A stretch of 64,000 nucleotides of DNA from Streptomyces antarcticus (GTDB lineage: Bacteria > Actinomycetota > Actinomycetes > Streptomycetales > Streptomycetaceae): NCBI RefSeq assembly GCF_026627255.1, contig NZ_JAPNLM010000002.1, positions 124,001-188,000 of the forward strand. The letters run 5' to 3'. Position 1 is the stretch's first letter. Each line of letters begins with the position of its first letter. The notes under the pieces were generated by a model. It did not search any database. It was not told the origin of the DNA and was given only the letters and a program-made list of their open reading frames with translations. Below are positions 29,123-40,669 of the stretch, piece after piece. The translations under genes and the position numbers were made by a program.

Positions 29123-29213
29123 TTTCAGGACCGGCGCCCCGGCTTCACCGGCCGTTTCAGTGCCGGCGCCCCGGCGCCACCGGCCCGTTCAGGACCAGCG
29201 CCCCGTCCGCGCC
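29123..29213. repeat. Tandem repeat built from the 3' end of rsmE
   Basis: Three imperfect 32-33-nt units (29123-29154, 29155-29187, and the third covering the rsmE stop codon from 29188). Each contains CAG(G/T)(A/G)CC(G/A)GCGCCCCG. The rsmE tail has apparently been duplicated twice downstream of its stop. Confidence 0.7.
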
Positions 29214-29932
29214 AGCAGCACCGCCGTCGCGGCGGTGCCCGCCGTGGAGGTGCGCAGGACCGAGCGGCCCAGCCGGTACGGGTGGGCCCCGACGGCCGCG
29301 AACGCCGCGAGCTCGTCCGGGGAGACCCCGCCCTCCGGGCCGACCACCAGGACGACGGAGCCAGCCGCGGGCAGGGCCGCCGAGGCCAAGGCCTGCGAGG
29401 GGGTGTCGCGGTCCTCGTGGAGGACCATCGCCAGGTCGGCGCCGGCCAGCAGCGTGGCGACCTGCTTGGTGGACAGGACCTCGGCCACCTCCGGGAAGCG
29501 GACCCGGCGGGACTGCTTGCCCGCCTCACGTGCCGTGGCCCGCCACTTGGCCAGGGACTTGGCGCCGCGGTCGCCGCGCCACTGGGTGATGCAGCGCGAG
29601 GCCTGCCACGGCACGATCGCGTCGACGCCGGTCTCGGTCATGGTCTCGACGGCCAGCTCGCCCCGGTCGCCCTTGGGCAGCGCCTGGACCACGGTGATCC
29701 GGACGGCCGGTTCGGGTTCCTCGAAGACCCCGGAGACCGCCACGACGAGCCGGTCCTTGCCCTCCGCGGCTTTGACCGCGCCCTGCGCCCAGCGGCCGCG
29801 GCCGTCCGCGAGGACCACCGCCTCGCCCGGGTTCAGCCGCTTCACGGACACCGCGTGCCGGCCCTCGGGGCCGTCCAGGACGAACTCCGCCCCCGCGGGG
29901 ACCTCTTCGACCACGAACACCGGGGCCGTCAT
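29189..29932 (-). CDS. rsmE: 16S rRNA (uracil-1498-N3)-methyltransferase
   Basis: SPOUT-class methyltransferase of 247 residues. The N-terminal PUA-like domain includes HAVSVKRLNPGEAVVLADGRG. The trefoil-knot SAM site is VVLVVGPEGGVSPDELAAF and LGRSVLRTSTAGTAA, both diagnostic of RsmE. The ATG overlaps the stop of the upstream nitronate monooxygenase gene (ATGA). Its own 3' end lies in a tandem repeat. Confidence 0.95.
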   Translation of the reverse strand: MTAPVFVVEEVPAGAEFVLDGPEGRHAVSVKRLNPGEAVVLADGRGRWAQGAVKAAEGKDRLVVAVSGVFEEPEPAVRITVVQALPKGDRGELAVETMTETGVDAIVPWQASRCITQWRGDRGAKSLAKWRATAREAGKQSRRVRFPEVAEVLSTKQVATLLAGADLAMVLHEDRDTPSQALASAALPAAGSVVLVVGPEGGVSPDELAAFAAVGAHPYRLGRSVLRTSTAGTAATAVLLARTGRWS

Positions 29933-31029
29933 GACACGCTCCTCATCTGCCTTGCCTTCAACGTGTTCTGTGCTTCGGCCAGTTCGGCGGCGAGCACCTC
30001 CACCAGCTCTCCGGCCGGCAGCGCCCGCGCCAGCCGGTGCCCCTGGCCGGCCCACAGGGCCATGCCCTGCGGATCGCCGGCCGCGGCGGCCGCCTTGCGC
30101 AGCCCCGAGGTCAGGTGGTGGACCTGCGGGTACGCGGCCGGGGCGTACGGCCCGTGCTCGCGCATGAAGCGGTTGACCAGCCCCCTGGCCGGCCGCCCGG
30201 AGAAGGCGCGGGTCAGTTCGGTCCGTACGAAGAGCGGGTCCGTCAGCGCCTTCTTGTGCAGCGGGTGCGCCCCCGACTCGGGGCAGGCGAGGAAGGCCGT
30301 CCCGAGCTGGGCCGCCTCGGCGCCCGCCGCGAGCAGCGCCGCGACCTGCGAGCCCCGCATCAGCCCGCCCGACGCGATGATCGGGAGGGCCACGGATTCC
30401 CGTACCTGCGCCACCAGCGCCAGCAGTCCGACGGCCGCGGTGCCGTCGGCCTGCGGGTCGTCGCGGTGGGTGCCCTGGTGGCCGCCGGCCTCCACGCCCT
30501 GGACGCAGACCGCGTCGGCGCCCACCTCCTGCGCGTCGCGGGCCTCCTCGACCGAGGTCACCGTGACGACGGTGTACGTACCGGCCTTGCGCAGCGCGGT
30601 GAGCGCCGCGCCGGAGGGCCGGCCGAAGGTGAAGGAGACGACGGGGACGGGGTCCTCCAGGAGGATGGCGAGCTTGGCGTCGTAGCCGTCGTCGGAGGTG
30701 CCCATGATGTCCTCGGCGGCGAGGGAGATCCCGTACCAGTTGGCCTCGCCGGCCAGCTGGCCGCGGTACGCCTCGACGGCGGCCGGGTCCACGTAGCCGG
30801 TCTGCGGCAGGAAGAGGTTGACGCCGAACGGGCGCCGGGTGAGGGCGCGCACCTGCTTGATCTCCTGGTACATGCCGTCGGCGGTCTTGTACCCGCCGGC
30901 CAGGAAGCCCAGTCCGCCCGCCTCGCACACGGCTGCGGCGAGCGGGGGACACGAGGCGCCGCCCGCCATGGGAGCCTGCACGATCGGGTACGGAGAAAGA
31001 CCGTTCGGTGCGGTGGACATGGACTGCAT
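29929..31029 (-). CDS. Nitronate monooxygenase (NMO/2-nitropropane dioxygenase family)
   Basis: FMN-dependent TIM-barrel enzyme of 366 residues that oxidises alkyl nitronates. Visible: IVQAPMAGGASCPPLAAAVCEAGGLGFLAGG at the N-terminus, DAVCVQGVEAGGHQG (the conserved His before the active site), and IIASGGLMRGSQVAALLAAGAEAAQLGTAFL for the phosphate of FMN. The ATG at 31029 has GGACAT 6 nt upstream, a possible leaderless arrangement; ATG 31020 is equally possible. Overlaps rsmE by 4 nt. Confidence 0.9.
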   Translation of the reverse strand: MQSMSTAPNGLSPYPIVQAPMAGGASCPPLAAAVCEAGGLGFLAGGYKTADGMYQEIKQVRALTRRPFGVNLFLPQTGYVDPAAVEAYRGQLAGEANWYGISLAAEDIMGTSDDGYDAKLAILLEDPVPVVSFTFGRPSGAALTALRKAGTYTVVTVTSVEEARDAQEVGADAVCVQGVEAGGHQGTHRDDPQADGTAAVGLLALVAQVRESVALPIIASGGLMRGSQVAALLAAGAEAAQLGTAFLACPESGAHPLHKKALTDPLFVRTELTRAFSGRPARGLVNRFMREHGPYAPAAYPQVHHLTSGLRKAAAAAGDPQGMALWAGQGHRLARALPAGELVEVLAAELAEAQNTLKARQMRSVS

Positions 31030-31175
31030 CGTGCCATGTCCCGCTCATCGCACCGAATCACGGCATTCGCCTGGCATAGTCCGCATCCGGCCCGGGAACG
31101 CCCCGGCCGGGCCGGATGCGGCGAGCCCGGCCGGGGTGTTCCCGGGCCGGGCTCGTACGCGTGCTCGCGGGCCGT

Positions 31176-32312
31176 TCAGCGGCCGTTGAAGGCGTCCTTC
31201 AGGCGGCTGAACAGGCCCTGCTGGCCCGGCGCGAACTGCCCCGTGGGCCGCTCCTCGCCGCGCAGCTTCGCCAGCTGGCGCAGCAGTTCCTCCTGCTGGG
31301 CGTCCAGCTTGCTCGGGGTGGTGACCTCGACGTGCACGATGAGGTCGCCGCGCCCGCCGCCGCGCAGGTGCGTGACGCCGCGCCCGTGCAGCGGGATCGC
31401 CTGCCCGGACTGGGTGCCGGGCCGGATGTCGATCTCCTCCAGGCCGTCGAGCGTCTCCAGCGGGCACTTGGTGCCCAGCGAGGCCGCCGTCATCGGGATG
31501 GTGACCGTGCAGTGCAGGTCGTCCCCGCGGCGCTGGAACGTCGAGTGCGGCAGTTCGTGGATCTCCACGTACAGGTCTCCGGCGGGGCCGCCGCCGGGGC
31601 CGACCTCGCCCTCGCCCGCGAGCTGGATGCGGGTGCCGTTCTCGACGCCCGCCGGGATCTTGACCGTGAGGCTGCGGCGGGACCGGACCCGGCCGTCGCC
31701 CGCGCACTCGGGGCACGGGGTCGGGACGACGGTGCCGAAGCCCTGGCACTGCGGGCAGGGGCGCGAGGTCATGACCTGGCCCAGGAAGGACCGGGTGACC
31801 TGCGAGACCTCACCGCGGCCGCGGCACATGTCACACGTCTGCGCCGAGGTGCCGGGGGCGGCGCCCTCACCGGAGCAGGTCGTGCACACGACGGCCGTGT
31901 CGACCTGGATGTCCTTGGTGGTCCCGAAGGCCGCCTCGTCCAGTTCCAGGTCCAGGCGGATCATGGCGTCCTGGCCGCGGCGGGTCCGCGAGCGCGGGCC
32001 GCGCTGCTGACTCTGGCCGAAGAAGGCGTCCATGATGTCGGAGAAGTTGCCGAAGCCGCCCGCCCCGAATCCGCCCGCGCCGCCGCCGCCCGAGGAGGAC
32101 AGCGGGTCGCCGCCGAGGTCGTAGACCTGCTTCTTCTGCGGGTCCGAGAGGACCTCGTACGCCGCGTTGATCTCCTTGAAACGCTCTTGCGTCTTGGGAT
32201 CGGGATTCACATCCGGGTGCAGCTCGCGCGCAAGCCGCCGGAATGCCTTCTTGATCTCGTCCTGGGAAGCGTCGCGGCGCACGCCGAGAACGGCGTAGTA
32301 GTCCGTGGCCAC
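31176..32312 (-). CDS. dnaJ2: Molecular chaperone DnaJ (second paralogue type)
   Basis: Hsp40 co-chaperone of DnaK, 378 residues. J domain at residues 1-70 with the HPD motif (ARELHPDVN), a Gly-rich linker (SSSGGGGAGGFGAGGFG), four zinc-finger repeats (CTTCSGEG, CDMCRGRG, CPQCQGFG, CPECAGDG) and the C-terminal substrate-binding domain. It is the hrcA-linked copy: GTG 32312 directly abuts the hrcA stop. Expected to be induced by heat with hrcA. Confidence 0.95.
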   Translation of the reverse strand: MATDYYAVLGVRRDASQDEIKKAFRRLARELHPDVNPDPKTQERFKEINAAYEVLSDPQKKQVYDLGGDPLSSSGGGGAGGFGAGGFGNFSDIMDAFFGQSQQRGPRSRTRRGQDAMIRLDLELDEAAFGTTKDIQVDTAVVCTTCSGEGAAPGTSAQTCDMCRGRGEVSQVTRSFLGQVMTSRPCPQCQGFGTVVPTPCPECAGDGRVRSRRSLTVKIPAGVENGTRIQLAGEGEVGPGGGPAGDLYVEIHELPHSTFQRRGDDLHCTVTIPMTAASLGTKCPLETLDGLEEIDIRPGTQSGQAIPLHGRGVTHLRGGGRGDLIVHVEVTTPSKLDAQQEELLRQLAKLRGEERPTGQFAPGQQGLFSRLKDAFNGR

Positions 32313-33329
32313 TTACGACTCCGCCAGGATCTGTCCGACGTAACGTGCCACTGCGCGTACCGCTCCCATCGTTCCGGGGTAATCCATGCGGGTCGGTCCG
32401 ACCACGCCGAGTTTGGCGACGGCTTCGCCGCCCGAACCGTAACCGACCGAGACGACCGACGTGGAGTTCAGTCCCTCGTAGGCGTTCTCATGCCCGATCC
32501 GTACGGCCATTCCCGACTCACTGGCCTCGCCCAGCAGCTTGAGGAGCACGACCTGCTCCTCCAGCGCTTCGAGCACCGGCCTGATCGTCAGGGGAAAATC
32601 GTGTCCGAAGCGGGTGAGATTGGCGGTTCCGCCGATCATCAGCCGTTCCTCGGCTTCCTCGACCAGGGTTTCGAGGAGCGTCGCGAGCACGGTGGAGACC
32701 GTGGCGCGGTCGTCGGCCTCGAAGGACTCGGGGAGGTCCTGGACGAGCGGGGGCACATCGGTGAAGCGGCGGCCGACGACCCGGCTGTTGAGCCGGGCCC
32801 GCAGGTCCGCGAGCGAGGTCTCCCCGAAGGGGGTCTGGCAGTCGATGAGCCGCTGCTCGACGCGCCCGGTGTCCGTGATCAGTACGAGCATCAGCCGGGC
32901 CGGGGCCAGCGACAGCAGCTCGACGTGACGCACGGTGGAGCGCGTCAGCGAGGGGTACTGGACGACGGCGACCTGCCGGGTGAGCTGCGCGAGCAGCCGC
33001 ACCGTACGGCCGACGACGTCGTCGAGGTCCACCGCGCCGTCGAGGAAGTTCTGGATGGCCCGGCGCTCGGGCGTCGACAGGGGTTTGACACCCGCCAGCC
33101 GGTCGACGAAGAGCCGGTAACCCTTGTCGGTGGGGATGCGGCCGGCGCTGGTGTGGGGCTGGGCGATGTAGCCCTCGTCCTCCAGCACGGCCATGTCGTT
33201 GCGCACGGTGGCGGGTGAGACGCCGAGCCGGTGCCGCTCGGTCAGAGCCTTGGAGCCGACCGGCTCCTCGGTCCCGACGTAGTCCTGGACGATGGCGCGC
33301 AGCACTTCGAGCCTGCGTTCACTGAGCAT
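32313..33329 (-). CDS. hrcA: Heat-inducible transcription repressor HrcA
   Basis: Repressor that binds CIRCE and is activated by GroEL. The 338-residue protein has the winged helix at residues 1-70 ([47 protein letters not shown]) and a GAF-like C-terminal domain. ATG 33329 was chosen because GGAGG lies 8 nt upstream; GTG 33338 lies closer to that site. A CIRCE element precedes it, so it most likely represses its own operon. Confidence 0.95.
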   Translation of the reverse strand: MLSERRLEVLRAIVQDYVGTEEPVGSKALTERHRLGVSPATVRNDMAVLEDEGYIAQPHTSAGRIPTDKGYRLFVDRLAGVKPLSTPERRAIQNFLDGAVDLDDVVGRTVRLLAQLTRQVAVVQYPSLTRSTVRHVELLSLAPARLMLVLITDTGRVEQRLIDCQTPFGETSLADLRARLNSRVVGRRFTDVPPLVQDLPESFEADDRATVSTVLATLLETLVEEAEERLMIGGTANLTRFGHDFPLTIRPVLEALEEQVVLLKLLGEASESGMAVRIGHENAYEGLNSTSVVSVGYGSGGEAVAKLGVVGPTRMDYPGTMGAVRAVARYVGQILAES

Positions 33330-33377
33330 CGCGCACACCTCCAGCTGTGGTCCGTCGCCGTGTTGCGCCGGCGTTCG

Positions 33378-33416
33378 TTGGCACTCCGTTTGGCACTCTG
33401 GTCGTTCGAGTGCCAG
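33378..33416 (-). promoter_or_regulatory. CIRCE element upstream of hrcA with an extra half-site
   Basis: TTGGCACTC (33390-33398), 9 nt, GAGTGCCAG (33408-33416) is the HrcA operator. A further TTGGCACTC at 33378-33386 repeats the left arm 12 nt away. The element lies about 50 nt before the hrcA start. Confidence 0.9.
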
Positions 33417-33476
33417 AGACCCCCCGGTCAGTGTACGGCCGGGTGGTGACGCCCTGGCAAGGGCGGCCCGTCAGGG

Positions 33477-33482
33477 TAGCGT
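33477..33482 (+). promoter_or_regulatory. Putative -10 box, leaderless MBL gene
   Basis: TAGCGT followed by CGCCGC and the ATG at 33489. No ribosome-binding site is seen. Confidence 0.4.
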
Positions 33483-33488
33483 CGCCGC

Positions 33489-34214
33489 ATGGACGTGCGA
33501 TGGGAAGAGGCGGGCTGGGAACGGCTGACCGGACGGGCCGGACGGCGGCGTCTTCCGGTGTGGGACTGCACGGTGGGACTGGTGGTGGGGGACGAGTCGG
33601 TGCTCCTGATCGACCCCGGTTCGTGCCTGCGGGAGGGTGTGGAGATCCGTGCCGGGGCCGAGCGGCTGACGGGTCGCCGCGTGACCCATATCGCATTCAC
33701 GCACGGGCATTTCGATCACGTTCTGGGCGCGGCGGCGTTCTCCGGGGCCGAGGTGTACGCCGCGGTCGGGCTGGACTCCGTCCTGGACGCCGGGCGGGAG
33801 CCGCTGCGGCGGACCGCGGTGCGGCACGGGCTGGCCGCGTCGGAGGCGGCGGAGGCCGTCGAGCTGCTGGTGCTCCCCCGGCACGCGGTGTCGGGCGAGT
33901 GGACGCTGGAGCTGGGCGGTGTGCGGGTGCTGCTGGCCAACCTGGGGCCGGGGCACACGGGGCACGACCTGGCGGTGTTCGTCCCGGGAGAGCGCGAGAC
34001 GGTCTTCTGCGGCGACCTGGTGGAGGAGTCGGGCGAGCCGCAGGCGGGCGGCGACGCGGTGCCGGCCCGCTGGCCGGACGCCCTGGACCGGCTGCTGGCC
34101 CTGGGCGGTGACGACGCGCTGTACGTACCGGGTCACGGAGCGGTGGTCGACGCGGCCTTCGTCCGTGCGCAACGCGCCACACTGGCCGCGCGTTTCGGCG
34201 TGTCGGAGGCGTGA
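33489..34214 (+). CDS. MBL fold metallo-hydrolase
   Basis: A 241-residue metallo-beta-lactamase fold protein: FTHGHFDHVLGAAAF is the HxHxDH motif, with further ligands at LGPGHTGHDLAVFV and FCGDLVEES and a last His in VPGHGAVVD. This is the glyoxalase II/beta-lactamase-like branch; substrate unknown. It is divergent from hrcA across the CIRCE element, so HrcA could also affect it. Followed by the DUF3097 gene after 28 nt. Confidence 0.88.
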   Translation: MDVRWEEAGWERLTGRAGRRRLPVWDCTVGLVVGDESVLLIDPGSCLREGVEIRAGAERLTGRRVTHIAFTHGHFDHVLGAAAFSGAEVYAAVGLDSVLDAGREPLRRTAVRHGLAASEAAEAVELLVLPRHAVSGEWTLELGGVRVLLANLGPGHTGHDLAVFVPGERETVFCGDLVEESGEPQAGGDAVPARWPDALDRLLALGGDDALYVPGHGAVVDAAFVRAQRATLAARFGVSEA

Positions 34215-34229
34215 TCGCCGCGCCTCTCC

Positions 34230-34235
34230 TACTGT
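34230..34235 (+). promoter_or_regulatory. Putative -10 box, leaderless DUF3097 gene
   Basis: TACTGT followed by 7 nt and the ATG at 34243. Confidence 0.35.
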
Positions 34236-34242
34236 CGGCCGG

Positions 34243-35043
34243 ATGCGCGAGTACTCCCCCGACCTGACCCCGCAGTGGAAGCGCCCCAAGGCCGTGCCCG
34301 AGGTGGCGGCGGAGCCCGACCTGGTGGTCGAGGCCGCCGGTACGGACTTCTGCGGCGCGGTGGTGGGCTGCGAGGCGGGCACGGTGACCCTGGAGGACCG
34401 GTTCGGCAAGCGGCGGGTGTTCCCGATGGAACCCGCCGCGTTCCTGCTGGACGGCGCGGTGGTCACCCTGGTCCGCCCGCCGCGCGGCCCGGTGGCACCG
34501 TCCCGTACGGCGTCGGGGTCGATCGCCGTCCCGGGGGCGCGGGCGCGGGTGGCGCGGGCCGGCCGGATCTACGTCGAGGGGCGGCACGACGCGGAGCTGG
34601 TGGAGCGGGTCTGGGGCGACGACCTGCGGATCGAGGGCGTGGTGGTGGAGTACCTGGAGGGGATCGACGACCTCCCGGCGATCGTGGCGGAGTTCGGACC
34701 GGGTCCGGACGCCCGGCTCGGCGTCCTCGTGGACCACCTGGTGCCGGGGTCGAAGGAGTCCCGCATCGCGGCCGCCGTGACCTCGCCGGACGTGCTGATC
34801 GCGGGCCACCCGTACGTGGACGTCTGGCAGGCGGTGAAGCCGTCCGCGCTGGGCATCGCCGCGTGGCCGGTGGTGCCGCGCGGGCAGGACTGGAAGACGG
34901 GCGTCTGCCGGGCCCTGGGCTGGCCGGAGAACACGGGGGCCGCCTGGCAGCACATCCTGTCGCGGGTGACCTCGTACAAGGACCTGGAGCCGACGCTGCT
35001 GGGCCGCGTCGAGGAGCTGATCGACTTCGTGACGGCCCCCTGA
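34243..35043 (+). CDS. DUF3097 family protein
   Basis: A 266-residue cytoplasmic protein conserved in actinobacteria, function unknown. Family-like features are the N-terminal PDLTPQWKRPKAVPEV, the central IYVEGRHDAELVERVWGDDLRIEGVVVEYLEGIDDL (a TOPRIM-like Glu/Asp pattern: E, then DD) and VLVDHLVPGSKESRIA. A TOPRIM-type nucleic-acid role is therefore an inference. ATG 34243 is the first plausible start; the upstream frame overlaps the MBL gene. Confidence 0.88.
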   Translation: MREYSPDLTPQWKRPKAVPEVAAEPDLVVEAAGTDFCGAVVGCEAGTVTLEDRFGKRRVFPMEPAAFLLDGAVVTLVRPPRGPVAPSRTASGSIAVPGARARVARAGRIYVEGRHDAELVERVWGDDLRIEGVVVEYLEGIDDLPAIVAEFGPGPDARLGVLVDHLVPGSKESRIAAAVTSPDVLIAGHPYVDVWQAVKPSALGIAAWPVVPRGQDWKTGVCRALGWPENTGAAWQHILSRVTSYKDLEPTLLGRVEELIDFVTAP

Positions 35044-35103
35044 GGCCGCCGTTCTCCCCTCGGCCGCCCGTGACCCGTCACCTGTCACCCCGTACGGCGG
35101 GCG

Positions 35104-36336
35104 TCAGTCCACCAGGTCCCGGACCACCGCGTCGGCCAGCAGCCGCCCCCGCAGGGTCAGCACGGCCCGCCCGGCCGCGTACGGGCCGGGCTCCAGGAGC
35201 CCGTCCGCGAGGGCCTTCCCGGCCGCCGCGAGCCCCGCCGGGGCCAGCAGGGTCAGCGGGCAGCCGTCCAGCAGCCGCAGCTCCAGCAGGATCCGCTCGA
35301 CCCGCCGGTCCTCCGGCGACAGCAGCTCGCGACCGGCGCCCGGGGACCTGCCCCCGGCCAGGGCGGCGGCGTAGGCGCCGGGGTGCTTCACGTTCCACCA
35401 GCGGACGCCGCCGACGTGCGAGTGCGCGCCGGGGCCCGCGCCCCACCAGTCGGCGCCGCGCCAGTACAGCTCGTTGTGCAGGCAGCGCCCGGCCTCGGTG
35501 GTGGCCCAGTTCGACACCTCGTACCAGTGGTACCCGGCCTGCGCCATCGCCTCGTCGGCGATCAGGTAGCGGTCGGCGTGCACGTCGTCGTCCGTCATCG
35601 GGACCTCGCCGCGGCGGATGCGGCGGGCGAGCTGCGTCCCCTCCTCGACGATGAGGGCGTACGCGCTGATGTGGTCCGGCCCGGCGCCGAGCGCGGCGTC
35701 CAGGGTGGCCCGCCAGTCCTCGTCCGACTCCCCCGGCGTGCCGTAGATCAGGTCGAGGTTGACGTGCTCGAAGCCCGCCGCCCGCGCCTCCGCGACGCAC
35801 GCCTCGGGCCGCCCGGGCGTGTGGGTGCGGTCGAGCACCTTCAGGACGTGCTGCCGGGCGCTCTGCATGCCGAAGGAGACCCGGTTGAAGCCGCCGGCGC
35901 GCAGCTCGGCCAGGTACTCCGGGTCCACGGAGTCCGGATTGGCCTCGGTGGTGACCTCGGCGTCCTCGGCCAGGCCGAACTCGTCCCGGATCGCCGCGAC
36001 CATCCGTACGAGGTCCCGGGCCGGGAGCAGCGTGGGCGTGCCGCCGCCGACGAAGACGGTGCGGACGGCGCGGGGGTCGTCGCCGAGCACCTTGCGGGCG
36101 AGGCGGACCTCGTCGATCAGGGTGTCGGCGTAGTTCTCCCGGGAGGCGAGCACTCCGCCGGTGCCCCGCAGCTCGGTGGCCGTGTAGGTGTTGAAATCGC
36201 AGTACCCGCAGCGCGTGGCGCAGTACGGGACGTGCAGGTAGAAGCCGAGCGGCCGCTCGCCTGCGCCCGCCAGGGCGTGCGACGGCAGCGAGCCGTCTTC
36301 GGGCATGGGTTCACCGTCGGGCAGTACGGAAGGCAT
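35104..36336 (-). CDS. hemW: Heme chaperone HemW, radical SAM protein
   Basis: Radical SAM family protein, 410 residues, long called a coproporphyrinogen III oxidase-like HemN but now regarded as a heme chaperone. The 4Fe-4S motif is CATRCGYC (CxxxCxxC), followed by DFNTYTATELRG; TVFVGGGTPTLLPARDL and ITTEANPD-type segments follow, with a C-terminal winged region. ATG 36336 is preceded by GACAAT 6 nt upstream, in the block shared with recO. It converges on the DUF3097 gene. Confidence 0.92.
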   Translation of the reverse strand: MPSVLPDGEPMPEDGSLPSHALAGAGERPLGFYLHVPYCATRCGYCDFNTYTATELRGTGGVLASRENYADTLIDEVRLARKVLGDDPRAVRTVFVGGGTPTLLPARDLVRMVAAIRDEFGLAEDAEVTTEANPDSVDPEYLAELRAGGFNRVSFGMQSARQHVLKVLDRTHTPGRPEACVAEARAAGFEHVNLDLIYGTPGESDEDWRATLDAALGAGPDHISAYALIVEEGTQLARRIRRGEVPMTDDDVHADRYLIADEAMAQAGYHWYEVSNWATTEAGRCLHNELYWRGADWWGAGPGAHSHVGGVRWWNVKHPGAYAAALAGGRSPGAGRELLSPEDRRVERILLELRLLDGCPLTLLAPAGLAAAGKALADGLLEPGPYAAGRAVLTLRGRLLADAVVRDLVD

Positions 36337-36348
36337 GCGCCCATTGTC
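36337..36348 (-). promoter_or_regulatory. Putative leaderless promoter of hemW
   Basis: GACAAT, GGGCGC, then ATG on the minus strand. Identical to the recO arrangement over 17 nt. Confidence 0.45.
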
Positions 36349-36428
36349 CCGCACCCGCCACACCCCCCGGGAACGGCGGGCGCGGCGGGAGGGGCCACCG
36401 GCCCGCCCCGCCGAGCCCGCGGCAGGCG

Positions 36429-38321
<1,893 letters not shown>

Positions 38322-38501
38322 GACATCCTCCGGACCGGTCCACGCGGCAGTGCGTGGGCGTGGGGCGCTTGGGGGGCGCTTGGGACTGGCGGGTTTGAGA
38401 CGTGCCGGTTAGTGACTGGCGAGTAACCGTCGAGCAGTGATCAGACTAGAGGCCGCCAGGCCGGTGCGTAAGAGCCCGCAGGCGGCCGGTTCATAACGAA
38501 A

Positions 38502-38531
38502 GAGGCCCTCACGCCTGAGCGTGAGGGCCTC
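38502..38531 (-). terminator. Terminator of lepA
   Basis: A 13-bp perfect stem (38502-38514 with 38519-38531), 4-nt loop, followed on the minus strand by TTTCGTT. Confidence 0.8.
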
Positions 38532-38546
38532 GTTCCGTACCGGTCG

Positions 38547-40412
38547 CTACTTCTTCTTGCCGGAGGATTCGTCGCTGGACAGGACGGCGATGAAGGCCTC
38601 CTGCGGGACCTCCACGGAGCCGACCATCTTCATCCGCTTCTTGCCCTCCTTCTGCTTCTCCAGCAGCTTCCGCTTACGGGAGATGTCACCGCCGTAGCAC
38701 TTGGCGAGGACATCCTTGCGGATGGCGCGGATGGTCTCGCGGGCGATGACGCGGGAGCCGACGGCCGCCTGGATCGGGATCTCGAAGGCCTGCCGCGGGA
38801 TGAGCTCGCGCAGCTTGGCGACCAGGCGCACGCCGTAGGCGTAGGCGGCGTCCTTGTGGCAGACGGCGGAGAAGGCGTCGACCTTGTCGCCGTGCAGCAG
38901 GATGTCGACCTTGACCAGGCTGCCGGACAGCTCGCCGGTGGGCTCGTAGTCCAGGGAGGCGTAGCCGCGCGTCTTGGACTTCAGCTGGTCGAAGAAGTCG
39001 AAGACGATCTCCGCGAGCGGGAGGGTGTAGCGGATCTCGACGCGGTCCTCGGAGAGGTAGTCCATCCCGAGGAGGGTGCCGCGGCGCTGCTGGCAGAGCT
39101 CCATGATCGCGCCGATGAACTCGGAGGGCGCGAGCAGGGTGGCCCGGACGACCGGCTCGAACACGTCCGAGATCTTGCCCTCGGGGAACTCGCTCGGGTT
39201 GGTGACGGAGACTTCCTTGCCGTCTTCCATGACGACCCGGTAGACGACGTTCGGCGCGGTGGCGATCAGGTCGAGACCGAACTCGCGCTCCAGGCGCTCG
39301 CGCACCACGTCCAGGTGGAGCAGGCCGAGGAAGCCGACGCGGAAGCCGAAGCCGAGCGCCGCCGAGGTCTCCGGCTCGTAGACCAGCGCGGCATCGTTGA
39401 GCTGCAGCTTGTCCAGGGCCTCGCGCAGGTCCGGGTAGTCCGAGCCGTCGAGCGGGTACAGGCCCGAGAAAACCATGGGCCGCGGGTCCTTGTAGCCGCC
39501 GAGGGCCTCGGTCGCGCCGTTGTGCAGGCTGGTGATCGTGTCACCGACCTTGGACTGACGGACGTCCTTCACGCCGGTGATGATGTAGCCCACCTCGCCG
39601 ACGCCGATGCCGTCGGCCGGGGTCATCTCCGGGGAGGAGACGCCGATCTCCAGCAGCTCGTGGGTGGCGCCGGTGGACATCATGCGGATGCGTTCGCGCT
39701 TGCTGAGCTGGCCGTCGACCACACGCACGTAGGTGACCACGCCGCGGTACGAGTCGTAGACCGAGTCGAAGATCATCGCGCGGGCCGGGGCGTCCTTGGG
39801 GCCGACCGGGGCCGGGACCGTGGCGACGATCTTGTCGAGCAGCACGTCCACGCCGAGACCGGTCTTCGCCGAGACGCGCAGCACGTCCTCCGGCTGGCAG
39901 CCGACCAGGTTCGCGAGTTCCTCGGCGAACTTCTCCGGCTGGGCGGCCGGCAGGTCGATCTTGTTCAGGACCGGGACGATCGCGAGGTCCTTCTCCATCG
40001 CCAGGTACAGGTTGGCGAGGGTCTGGGCCTCGATGCCCTGGGCCGCGTCCACGAGGAGGACGGTGCCCTCGCACGCGGCGAGGGAGCGCGAGACCTCGTA
40101 GGTGAAGTCGACGTGCCCGGGGGTGTCGATCATGTTGAGGATGTGGGTGGTACCCAGGCCCTCGCCCGTGGTGGGGGCCCAGGGCAGCCGGACCGCCTGG
40201 GACTTGATCGTGATGCCGCGCTCACGCTCGATGTCCATGCGGTCGAGGTACTGGGCGCGCATCTGCCGCTGGTCGACCACACCGGTGAGCTGGAGCATCC
40301 GGTCGGCAAGGGTCGACTTGCCGTGGTCGATGTGCGCGATGATGCAGAAGTTGCGGATCAGCGCCGGGTCGGTACGGCTCGGCTCGGGCACGTGGCTGGG
40401 GATCGCGGGCAC
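38547..40412 (-). CDS. lepA: Elongation factor 4 (LepA)
   Basis: Translational GTPase of 621 residues that acts on the ribosome during stress or initiation. G1 [16 protein letters not shown]2 region [15 protein letters not shown]3 DTPGHVDF, G4 NKIDLP are complete, and the unique LepA C-terminal domain ends [32 protein letters not shown] 40412 gives the usual start; AGGA lies 6 nt before. Divergent from rpsT with 257 nt between. Confidence 0.96.
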   Translation of the reverse strand: MPAIPSHVPEPSRTDPALIRNFCIIAHIDHGKSTLADRMLQLTGVVDQRQMRAQYLDRMDIERERGITIKSQAVRLPWAPTTGEGLGTTHILNMIDTPGHVDFTYEVSRSLAACEGTVLLVDAAQGIEAQTLANLYLAMEKDLAIVPVLNKIDLPAAQPEKFAEELANLVGCQPEDVLRVSAKTGLGVDVLLDKIVATVPAPVGPKDAPARAMIFDSVYDSYRGVVTYVRVVDGQLSKRERIRMMSTGATHELLEIGVSSPEMTPADGIGVGEVGYIITGVKDVRQSKVGDTITSLHNGATEALGGYKDPRPMVFSGLYPLDGSDYPDLREALDKLQLNDAALVYEPETSAALGFGFRVGFLGLLHLDVVRERLEREFGLDLIATAPNVVYRVVMEDGKEVSVTNPSEFPEGKISDVFEPVVRATLLAPSEFIGAIMELCQQRRGTLLGMDYLSEDRVEIRYTLPLAEIVFDFFDQLKSKTRGYASLDYEPTGELSGSLVKVDILLHGDKVDAFSAVCHKDAAYAYGVRLVAKLRELIPRQAFEIPIQAAVGSRVIARETIRAIRKDVLAKCYGGDISRKRKLLEKQKEGKKRMKMVGSVEVPQEAFIAVLSSDESSGKKK

Positions 40413-40558
40413 GCAGTGTCCTGATTCTCGGGTCGCAGTCGGAAGCGTTTGCGGAGCGTCGGTCGGAGCGTGGATCCGGCTCCCGTCGCTCTCGGCGGCG
40501 GGATCTCGGATCTGTACGCAGACTCCCATGGTCCCATGGACGGGGCAGTGCGCTCGGT

Positions 40559-40588
40559 TTGGGCCACCCGCAGAGTGCCTGGTAGCCT
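40559..40588 (+). promoter_or_regulatory. Promoter of rpsT
   Basis: TTGGGC (40559-40564), 18 nt, TAGCCT (40583-40588). The transcript would have a leader of about 75 nt before the GTG. Confidence 0.5.
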
Positions 40589-40669
40589 GGGTAGCTGTGT
40601 CTCGTATGCCCTCTCAGCTGTCGGGACACAATCCGAAGAACAAAACTCTGAACCTGAAAAGGCTCTTTC

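Noticed and set aside
40413..40669. Possible riboswitch between lepA and rpsT
   Set aside because: No recognisable aptamer pattern; only a promoter and the rpsT leader are supportable.
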